From positions 1-27,681 of the forward strand of contig CAIWHF010000216.1 in the NCBI GenBank assembly GCA_903912405.1: a stretch of 27,681 nt of DNA, in the 5' to 3' direction. The stretch is from an uncultured Bacteroidota bacterium (GTDB lineage: Bacteria > Bacteroidota > Bacteroidia > Chitinophagales > Chitinophagaceae). Shown piece by piece: positions 1-6,714 of the stretch (position 1 is its first letter; every line of letters begins with the position of its first letter). The notes below the pieces were generated by a model that did no database searches, had not been told where the DNA came from, and saw only the letters and a list, made by a program, of their open reading frames with translations. The position numbers and the translations under genes were made by a program.

Positions 1-429
1 ATTTCTGAAAATGTACTTTTGCAAATTCAACAAAAACAAGGCAAATTAACCCTAGATTTAGCGGCGCCTAATTTTAAACTAAAAGCAGATGAAGTACATT
101 TTTCAAATATTATTTTCAATCTCATCGACAATGCTATAAAATACACCAATGATGCTCCTACAATTAAAATTAGCACAAGCACTTTGGGGCACTTTTTAGC
201 TATCAAAATTAGCGATAACGGCATTGGGATGAGTAAAGAAACCCAATCAAGAATTTTTGAAAAATTTTACCGTTCTCATACCGGCAACCTACACAATATA
301 AAAGGATTTGGCTTAGGACTTAGCTATGTAAAAGCCATGACAGAAGCGCATGGTGGGAAAGTAAAAGTAGAGAGTATAGTAGGTAAAGGAAGCACCTTTA
401 CGGTGATGCTCCCTTTACTTACTAGTTAA
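1..429 (+). CDS. Sensor histidine kinase, C-terminal part (cut by window edge)
   Basis: The reading frame is open from base 1, so the gene begins outside the window and only 142 C-terminal residues are visible. They form almost exactly a HATPase_c domain, the ATP-binding half of a two-component sensor kinase. An N box (NLIDNAIKYT, visible residues about 40-49) is followed by the G1 box (DNGIGM, about 72), the F box (IFEKFYRS, about 85) and the G2 box (GFGLGLSYVKAM, about 102), ending in GSTFTVMLP. This is the usual C-terminus of PhoR/BaeS-like kinases. The phospho-accepting histidine and any sensor or membrane part lie upstream and cannot be described. No response regulator is visible, since the next gene is convergent and starts on the other strand; a partner, if adjacent, would lie to the left. 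The TTG at base 19 is an internal leucine codon, not a start. Confidence 0.93.
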   Translation: MSENVLLQIQQKQGKLTLDLAAPNFKLKADEVHFSNIIFNLIDNAIKYTNDAPTIKISTSTLGHFLAIKISDNGIGMSKETQSRIFEKFYRSHTGNLHNIKGFGLGLSYVKAMTEAHGGKVKVESIVGKGSTFTVMLPLLTS

Positions 430-430
430 T

Positions 431-1012
431 TTAAATAATAACGCAAATACTTTTTATTACAGCTGCTAATCGAATAGCATCATAAATGCGAGGCTCTGAA
501 GCTCCATGTTGTTTTACGGATGCTTCGTGTGATGTAACACAGCGCTCGCATCCGTTTACAGCAGACAATACCAAGCTCATCAACTCAAAGAATTCTTTTC
601 CCAAAACCGGATTCATCATTACACTCATGCGCATACCAGCCGGGTGATTTTGATAAAATTCGGTGCCGTGCATGAAATGTCTAAATCGATAAAAGATGTT
701 GTTGGTAACCATTACACTCACACAAGCATGTGTTTCTGCAATTTCCGTTTCGGTAGCTCCAGCATTTATAGCCGCTTGTTCGAAAGCTTGCATAAGCGCA
801 GTGCGCTTTTCATTAATAGCTACAGACAAGGCTAATAAATAACTTTCTTTTTTAGAAGTAAAATTATTACTGCCCATTACTGAAGTAAAATTTAATTTAA
901 TATCACTTAATGTTCTACTATCTACGGCAGCAAGTTTGTTGATAGAGATCGAATCTATTGACGTATTCAGTTGGAGTTCGTTTAATAAACTCAGTGCTTT
1001 TTCGTTTTCCAT
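431..1012 (-). CDS. ahpD: AhpD-like alkylhydroperoxidase (carboxymuconolactone decarboxylase fold)
   Basis: A 193-aa protein with the AhpD active-site region SAVNGCERCVTSHE. In mycobacterial AhpD, a thiol adaptor that re-reduces AhpC, the working residues are Glu118, Cys130, His132, Cys133 and His137. With the same spacing this protein has Glu143, Cys155, Cys158 and His162, but Arg157 in place of His132. It lies 50 nt downstream of ahpC on the same strand with no hairpin between them, so the two are almost certainly cotranscribed and act together in peroxide reduction in the cytoplasm. The ATG at 1012 gives a normal N-terminus. The gene ends 1 nt from the convergent kinase gene with no terminator hairpin between. 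The family assignment is firm; the physiological electron donor (a lipoamide system in Mycobacterium) cannot be read here. Confidence 0.88.
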   Translation of the reverse strand: MENEKALSLLNELQLNTSIDSISINKLAAVDSRTLSDIKLNFTSVMGSNNFTSKKESYLLALSVAINEKRTALMQAFEQAAINAGATETEIAETHACVSVMVTNNIFYRFRHFMHGTEFYQNHPAGMRMSVMMNPVLGKEFFELMSLVLSAVNGCERCVTSHEASVKQHGASEPRIYDAIRLAAVIKSICVII

Positions 1013-1062
1013 AGTTTTTATATTTTTTATAAAAAAAACTTACCGAAGTACGTTTTTAATGA

Positions 1063-1623
1063 TTATTCAGCTGCTAATTTATGTGTTAAGGTTTCTTCCC
1101 CTTTTGTCCAATTACATGGGCAAAGTTCATCGGTTTGCAAAGCATCTAATACTCGTAATACTTCATCTACATTACGTCCCACGCTTAAATCATTGATATT
1201 AACCCAACGTACTATTCCCTCTGGATCAATGATAAAGGTAGCACGGTAAGCCACTTTTTCATCTGCAGTCAAAATACCCAAAGCTTCAGCTAAAGATTTA
1301 TTCGTATCTGCAATCATTGGGAATTTTAAATCTCTCAAATCTGCGTGATCTCTTCTCCATGCAGCGTGTACAAATTCAGAATCGGTAGAAGCACCATATA
1401 AAACAGTATCACGATCTACAAAATTGCCATGATTCTTATTGAATTCAGCTATTTCTGTAGGGCAAACAAAAGTAAAATCTTTTGGCCACCAAAACATTAC
1501 AGCCCATTTGCCTTTAAAACTATCATTGTTGATAAAAGCGAATTCTTTACCTTTTTCAATTGATACAACCGATTGCTTATTAAATGTTGGGAAAGCATGA
1601 CCCACTGTTACAAAATTGCTCAT
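1063..1623 (-). CDS. ahpC: AhpC-type 2-Cys peroxiredoxin
   Basis: A 186-aa cytoplasmic peroxiredoxin that reduces hydrogen peroxide and organic hydroperoxides. The peroxidatic cysteine is Cys54 in FVCPTEI. The C-terminal resolving region is ELCPCNW with Cys168 and Cys170. Three such cysteines (one N-terminal and a C-x-C pair near the end) are the pattern of mycobacterial AhpC, which is recycled by AhpD; AhpF-linked enzymes have a single resolving cysteine. The gene directly downstream encodes an AhpD-like protein, which supports that pairing. There is no ahpF in view. A TAnnTTTG -7 element lies 21 nt before the start, and the hairpin ending the upstream gene insulates the operon. I saw no recognisable OxyR or PerR site. 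Confidence 0.95.
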   Translation of the reverse strand: MSNFVTVGHAFPTFNKQSVVSIEKGKEFAFINNDSFKGKWAVMFWWPKDFTFVCPTEIAEFNKNHGNFVDRDTVLYGASTDSEFVHAAWRRDHADLRDLKFPMIADTNKSLAEALGILTADEKVAYRATFIIDPEGIVRWVNINDLSVGRNVDEVLRVLDALQTDELCPCNWTKGEETLTHKLAAE

Positions 1624-1644
1624 AGTTTAAATATTTTTATAGCA

Positions 1645-1652
1645 CAAATGTA
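1645..1652 (-). promoter_or_regulatory. Candidate -7 element for ahpC-ahpD
   Basis: On the minus strand the bases read TACATTTG, a full match to the Bacteroidota -7 consensus TAnnTTTG, 21 nt before the ahpC ATG. No TTTG lies at the usual 19-21 nt upstream (CAAA on the plus strand at 1678 is 25 nt away), so the -33 part is weak or an activator may be needed. Confidence 0.5.
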
Positions 1653-1714
1653 TATAGGTTTTGCCAATTAAAATAATCAAAAATACTATTTATACATAGA
1701 TATTATCTATAACA

Positions 1715-1743
1715 AAAACACCCTCTTTTGAAGAGGGTGTTTT
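1715..1743 (-). terminator. Intrinsic terminator of the T9SS type B protein gene
   Basis: A perfect 13-bp inverted repeat (1715-1727 with 1731-1743, loop of 3) has CCCTCTT/AAGAGGG at its core. On the minus strand it ends in a T run, 32 nt after the stop of the 1775-3799 gene. It separates that gene from the ahpC promoter. Confidence 0.85.
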
Positions 1744-1774
1744 CCATATATCAAATCTATTTAGTTGTAGTGTT

Positions 1775-3799
1775 TTATCTAATCAAGGTTACATTACCAG
1801 ATTTGGTAACTCTCATGCCGCTTATACAGAACCCATCTGCTTCCCAAACATAGACTCCAAATCCACAAGGTTCGCCATTGAAAGTACCATCCCATGTTTT
1901 GCTAACATCGGTAGTGTAGAATACTTGTTTGCCCCAACGATCAAAAATCCTAAAGAAATTTAATTGAACTATTTGGTTATTCATGATTCCAAATTTATTA
2001 CCCCCGTTTACACGTGTTTCTGGAGCAAAAGCATTAGGCAAATTTAAATCGTTACAAGTCACTTTTACGACTACCGTATCTTTACTTACACAACCTATTG
2101 AATTAGTTACTGTAAAATAATAGGTCATATCATAAGGGGGTAACACATGTGGCGTTGCGGTATTACTTTCTGTCATGTAATCAGTAGGATACCAAGAATA
2201 CGTAAAACTAGAACCAATAGTTGTGCTTGGACCGCCTAAAATAGAACGTGCACCATCAAAGATGATTCTGTCATTTCCCGCATCTGCCTTATTTTTACTT
2301 ACCGCCACAGTAATAGCTGTATCTACAATACAACCATTAGGGAATGAAATAACAACATGGTAAGGAACGGTATATTCTGGATAAACATACGTCGTTAAGC
2401 TAGCCGTATTTGTAATATTATAATTCGGATACCAACTATAATGATTGGCATTAAATGCTTGTGCTACTATATTAATAATATCACCTTGACAAATGGTAGT
2501 GTCGTGGGTTAAAGTTAAATCAGGAATTGGCAAAACCACAATTGGCTTACACATTACTTGAGATGTAGGCATCCCTTCATCTATTGCACAATAAATATTG
2601 TAAATTCCCGCAGCATTGTATTTTACAGGCTTAGGATCCACTTCATACGCATTTGGAGCAAAAGCATTGTTACAGCTTTCGAAACCAATTCGAGTTAAGG
2701 TTGAATCACTAACGTTTGTTACAAATCCATAGATATTATCATGATCTCTTATAAAATTGGAGATGGCACTTGGTTGTAAAAGATTACCAATATTGGATAA
2801 GTTGGTAAAGGTAAATCCTGCACCTAAATTTGAAGGGGTAAAATCGGCTCTTACTAATTCGTGTGTTGCAGCATTTGTAATAAATGCATGATAAGCACCG
2901 CAATCTTGCACTACTGAAATAGCCGTTGGTGTATTAAAGGTGCTTTGAGTAGCAAATTGTGAAGCAAAGAAATTTGGATTCGCTAATTGATTATCTAACA
3001 ATACCGTTGACAAGGTATTGTTTGCAGCATTGGTAACTACTAAATACCATTTACCATTGTCATAAATGCCCGACAAATCACTAGGCCCTGCAAATGAAAA
3101 GCTCGGATTTCCTAAGTCCACAGCAGTTGGAGTAAGCTGCACATTATTACCGATATCAAAACGCACTAAGGTACTCGTGCCGGTATTAACACAATACGCT
3201 GTCCAAATACCTGCATCGCTAGCAACAAACACGCCTCTTGGATTGTTCATCACGCCACTAACATTACCATAATTAACGCCACTTGGTATACTATTTAAAT
3301 CTGGTCCGAAGTTCACGCGCGCCATTGAAGAACTTGATGAATCGGCACCGCCAACCACAAATACAAACCAATTTCCAAACTCATCTTGAACAGGATAAAC
3401 ACTATTAGTAAAGGCTGGAATGGTATTTTCAATCGTACCAAAATTAGTAACCGTAGGAATATTGGCCATGCTATTGCCAAATTCTAAACGTAAAAATTCT
3501 TGGGTTAAATTATTTACTACAAAGCCAAAATAATTATTGTTGCTCTTCACAATTTCAATGCTACTTGGATTGACCAAGTTGAAATTGTTGCCAATATTAG
3601 CTCCTGTAGGCACGTTGAGCATATAGCCAGAACAAAAACCCCAAAATATAGTAGATGGATTGTAAGCCGAAAGATTACTTTTAATATATACGGGTTGGTT
3701 TACACATACCGTATCAGGTGCTGTAAACAACACTTGCGCATGAACGCTACCCACGATAGACGCCCACAAAATGGAGACAATAAACAGCAGTTTCTTCAT
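1775..3799 (-). CDS. Secreted propeller/PKD protein with T9SS type B sorting domain
   Basis: A 674-aa protein starting with a signal peptide (residues 1-21, ending VHAQ). Residues about 590-674 are a gliding-motility-associated C-terminal domain, the T9SS type B sorting signal: NAFAPE, then FFRIFDRWGKQVF, WDG and CGFGVYVWEA, ending in VTLIR. The protein is therefore expected to be secreted through the outer membrane and kept at the surface or released. Residues about 87-376 hold six similar units (near 87, 143, 197, 249, 301, 356), each with a pattern like the units FGFVVNN...LRLEFGN or AFITNA...ELVRADF, which suggests a six-bladed beta-propeller. PKD/Ig-like segments lie at about 424-500 and 503-581. 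Residues 23-60 and 385-423 look like two halves of one PKD-like domain. Likely role: adhesion or surface binding; the ligand is unknown. It is monocistronic, with its own terminator. Confidence 0.88.
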   Translation of the reverse strand: MKKLLFIVSILWASIVGSVHAQVLFTAPDTVCVNQPVYIKSNLSAYNPSTIFWGFCSGYMLNVPTGANIGNNFNLVNPSSIEIVKSNNNYFGFVVNNLTQEFLRLEFGNSMANIPTVTNFGTIENTIPAFTNSVYPVQDEFGNWFVFVVGGADSSSSSMARVNFGPDLNSIPSGVNYGNVSGVMNNPRGVFVASDAGIWTAYCVNTGTSTLVRFDIGNNVQLTPTAVDLGNPSFSFAGPSDLSGIYDNGKWYLVVTNAANNTLSTVLLDNQLANPNFFASQFATQSTFNTPTAISVVQDCGAYHAFITNAATHELVRADFTPSNLGAGFTFTNLSNIGNLLQPSAISNFIRDHDNIYGFVTNVSDSTLTRIGFESCNNAFAPNAYEVDPKPVKYNAAGIYNIYCAIDEGMPTSQVMCKPIVVLPIPDLTLTHDTTICQGDIINIVAQAFNANHYSWYPNYNITNTASLTTYVYPEYTVPYHVVISFPNGCIVDTAITVAVSKNKADAGNDRIIFDGARSILGGPSTTIGSSFTYSWYPTDYMTESNTATPHVLPPYDMTYYFTVTNSIGCVSKDTVVVKVTCNDLNLPNAFAPETRVNGGNKFGIMNNQIVQLNFFRIFDRWGKQVFYTTDVSKTWDGTFNGEPCGFGVYVWEADGFCISGMRVTKSGNVTLIR

Positions 3800-3921
3800 A
3801 TATTCGTATTGCTATTTCAAAATATTAAATGCTAATATAAGGAAATCATTAAAACTTTTCTAATTAAAGTGTTTTTTTATTTAAATATTCCTATTATTTT
3901 TAATCAAATAATCTAAAACCA

Positions 3922-6099
3922 ATGAACTCCAAAATCAACCCTTCGTATTTTATTAAGACCACCTTACTGTGCGTTTTAGTTGGCTTTTCATCCTTGTCAT
4001 TTGCAAAAAAAGGCATGTGGATGCCTCCAAATTTAGGTTTGAAAGAAAGTGACTTGAAAAAAATGGGATTAAAAATTCCTATTTCAAAACTTTATAATGA
4101 TAAGCAAACAGGCATCAATCAAGCGGTGGTTATTTTTGATAAAGGCTGCACGGGTGAAGTGATTTCATCTAATGGGTTGATATTAACCAATCATCATTGC
4201 GGATACAGCGCGGTTCAAAAAATTAGTAGCGCTACAAAAGATTATTTTGCAAACGGCTTTTGGGCTAAAAATCAGCAAGAAGAGATTCCTTGTCCCGGCT
4301 TAACGGTAACATTTGTAAGGAAAATGGTAAATGTTTCCGACTTGATATTATACGAAATTTACCCCGCTATGAAAAACGAAGAACGTGATAGTATTATTGA
4401 TGCTCGTATTCGCGGATTAGAAAAAGGATATCGCTACACTTCACACTTAGATGCTCAAATTAAGCCTTTTTTTAATGGTAATGAATATTGGGTTACCGTA
4501 TCTGAAACCTATACGGATGTTCGTTTAGTTGGATTTCCTCAAAATGGCATTGGGGCTTTTGGCGGAGACACTGATAATTGGATGTGGCCAAGACATACGG
4601 GCGATTTTAGTTTATTCAGAGTGTATGCTAATAAGCAAAACAAACCTGCAAGCTATGCCAAAAACAATAAGGCCTACAAAACAGCTAATTTTTTAACTAT
4701 TAATGCAAAAGGAATTAAAGAGGGTGATTTCACCATGGTTTATGGTTTCCCTGGTACAACCCAAAATTATATTTCTTCTTATCAATTAGCTCAAATTCAA
4801 AATATTATTGACCCTATTCGTATTCAAGCTCGTACGGCTCGACTAGAAGCGATGACCCAAAAAATGAATGCTGACCGAGGTGTATTTTTGAAATATACGG
4901 CTAAAAGAGCAAGCATTGCAAATGGTTGGAAAAAATGGCAAGGAGAATTGAAAGGCTTACAACAAAATCATGTATTAGATAAAAAAAGAGAGCAGGAAAC
5001 TCGTTTCATGACCTGGCTCAATTTACATTTAATGGATAGCTCCGTATCGGGCAAAGCTTCAGAAATTTTACAAGCTATGGACGCTGTTTGTAATGCTGCC
5101 AATCAAAGTATAAAAACCGACGAGTATATTAAAGAGGCGGTATTAAGCATTGAGCTCATTCAACAAGGCCAATTATTAGAAAAAGTTAGAAAAACGATAA
5201 GCGCTTTAAAAGGAAATGCATTGAGAGATTCATTAGCCATTTTAAAAGCTAATTATTTAGCATTTGAAAAAGATTTTGATCCCGCTACAGATGCTGCAGT
5301 CTTTGGCGCATTAATGCCGTTATACTTCAAAAATTGCGCTGGTAAAATGCCTAAAGAATTTATCAACCAATACAACCAATACAGTGCACAATTTGGAAAA
5401 TGGTCGAAAGGCCTCTATGAAAGAAGTTTACTTTCAAACAAAGCCGACTTTATAGCCTTTTTAGACGCTGAAAAACCTTCTTTAGAAACTATTACCAACG
5501 ACCCCGCATTGAAATTATATAATGCCATAATAGATTATAGAGCTTTAAAAATTAATCCGTCATTAGCTACCTATAATCAAGCTATGCGCTATTGGAATCG
5601 CTTGTATACTTACAATACTTTATTAATGGGTGACCGTGCAGATTTTGCACCAGATGCAAATTTCACCCAACGATTAACCTATGGAACCGTTAAAGGTATG
5701 GACCCTGAAGGCGAAGCAGGTTATAGCTTTCAAACTTTTTTAGACGAAGCTATTGCAAAAGACAAACCAAGCGTAGAAGAATTTAAAGTTCCGGAACAAC
5801 TAAAAGCATTACAGGCAAAAAAAGATTTTGGAAAATGGGGTGAAAACAATCGTATGCCAATAGCATTTATTGCAAGCAATCATACCTCTGGCGGCAACTC
5901 CGGAAGTCCTGTGCTAAATGCAAAAGGAGAATTGATTGGCACCAACTTTGATCGCGTGTGGGAAGGCACTATGAGTGATTTGTATTACGATGCAAATATT
6001 TGTAGAAATATTACGCTTGATGTTCGTTACACCTTGTTTATTATTGAAAAAATGGGCAACGCTTCATGGTTGTTTAAAGAAATGAAAATAATTAAGTAG
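3922..6099 (+). CDS. S46 family dipeptidyl-peptidase, DPP11-like (Asp/Glu-specific)
   Basis: A 725-aa periplasmic serine exopeptidase that removes dipeptides from the N-terminus of oligopeptides. A signal peptide covers residues 1-28 (cleavage after SFA), followed by the family start GMWMP. The trypsin-like triad is visible: His92 in TNHHCGY, probably Asp228 in RHTGDFSLFR, and Ser660 in GGNSGSPV. In Porphyromonas gingivalis the residue 18 positions after the catalytic serine sets specificity: Gly in DPP7 (hydrophobic P1) and Arg673 in DPP11 (acidic P1). Here that position is Arg678 (NFDRVWEG), so DPP11-type specificity is predicted. The length matches the family (about 700-725). It is divergent from the type B surface protein and ends before a strong hairpin, so it is probably transcribed alone. 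It would feed peptide uptake in an amino-acid-using bacterium. Confidence 0.95.
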   Translation: MNSKINPSYFIKTTLLCVLVGFSSLSFAKKGMWMPPNLGLKESDLKKMGLKIPISKLYNDKQTGINQAVVIFDKGCTGEVISSNGLILTNHHCGYSAVQKISSATKDYFANGFWAKNQQEEIPCPGLTVTFVRKMVNVSDLILYEIYPAMKNEERDSIIDARIRGLEKGYRYTSHLDAQIKPFFNGNEYWVTVSETYTDVRLVGFPQNGIGAFGGDTDNWMWPRHTGDFSLFRVYANKQNKPASYAKNNKAYKTANFLTINAKGIKEGDFTMVYGFPGTTQNYISSYQLAQIQNIIDPIRIQARTARLEAMTQKMNADRGVFLKYTAKRASIANGWKKWQGELKGLQQNHVLDKKREQETRFMTWLNLHLMDSSVSGKASEILQAMDAVCNAANQSIKTDEYIKEAVLSIELIQQGQLLEKVRKTISALKGNALRDSLAILKANYLAFEKDFDPATDAAVFGALMPLYFKNCAGKMPKEFINQYNQYSAQFGKWSKGLYERSLLSNKADFIAFLDAEKPSLETITNDPALKLYNAIIDYRALKINPSLATYNQAMRYWNRLYTYNTLLMGDRADFAPDANFTQRLTYGTVKGMDPEGEAGYSFQTFLDEAIAKDKPSVEEFKVPEQLKALQAKKDFGKWGENNRMPIAFIASNHTSGGNSGSPVLNAKGELIGTNFDRVWEGTMSDLYYDANICRNITLDVRYTLFIIEKMGNASWLFKEMKIIK

Positions 6100-6123
6100 T
6101 TCCAACAACAATAATTTTTTTTT

Positions 6124-6158
6124 AAAAAAAACACGTAGTTTTTCTACGTGTTTTTTTT
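6124..6158 (+). terminator. Intrinsic terminator after the S46 peptidase
   Basis: An 8-bp stem ACACGTAG/CTACGTGT (6131-6138, 6144-6151) with a T5 loop is flanked by A7 and T7, which extend the pairing. It starts 25 nt after the stop codon. Confidence 0.88.
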
Positions 6159-6179
6159 GTATTTTGCAGAGCTGTTTTT

Positions 6180-6713
6180 ATGAAAAAAATCAAACCTTAT
6201 TTGTTACTTGTCATACTACTTTCTTTTTTATTAGAAATGACAACTGCTTGTGCCGTTACCCCAAAAACGCTTATAAAAAAAGATAAGCAGCTGTTGATTT
6301 TTGAAGCAACTACGCAAACTATTTTTCAAGGCAGAAAAGAATCTAATCCCATGCAAGAATTTTTAATTCTGGCGAAATGGCAATATCCCTACTCTGCCGA
6401 TGAATTTTATTTTAAGTATAATGCTATTTGGAGAGTTGTTAGAATCAGAAAAATAAATCAATACAACAATAAGTTTCCAACTCAACCCAATGATGCAGTC
6501 ATCGGTTCTTCTTATTACAATGCACATCAACTACTTACGGACAGCATTGCTAAAAATGACAGCATTGAGCTGTATCCCATGCCTAATGGGCGCTATAAAA
6601 TACCTCACTTTTTCAATAAACTTCCTAAACAATGTATCGTGTACTACCATAACTTTGTATGGTATTATACTCCAATTCAATTCAAACAATTATCTTCCGT
6701 TATAACTCCTTAA
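6180..6713 (+). CDS. Exported protein of unknown function
   Basis: A 177-aa protein I do not recognise. The N-terminus is a clear export signal: MKKIK followed by a hydrophobic stretch to about residue 20. TTAC with Cys24 could be a lipobox, but the -3 residue is Thr rather than Leu, so lipidation is uncertain. The mature part is rich in aromatic and charged residues (AKWQYPY, FYFKYN, YYHNFVWYY near the end) and has no known motif that I can see. The stop codon is 1 nt before the ATG of the large BNR/T9SS protein, so the two are an operon and may be functionally linked. A short -7-like TATTTTG (6160-6166) lies just before the start, inside the tail of the preceding terminator. That implies a very short leader if it is used. 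Confidence 0.75.
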   Translation: MKKIKPYLLLVILLSFLLEMTTACAVTPKTLIKKDKQLLIFEATTQTIFQGRKESNPMQEFLILAKWQYPYSADEFYFKYNAIWRVVRIRKINQYNNKFPTQPNDAVIGSSYYNAHQLLTDSIAKNDSIELYPMPNGRYKIPHFFNKLPKQCIVYYHNFVWYYTPIQFKQLSSVITP

Positions 6714-6714
6714 C

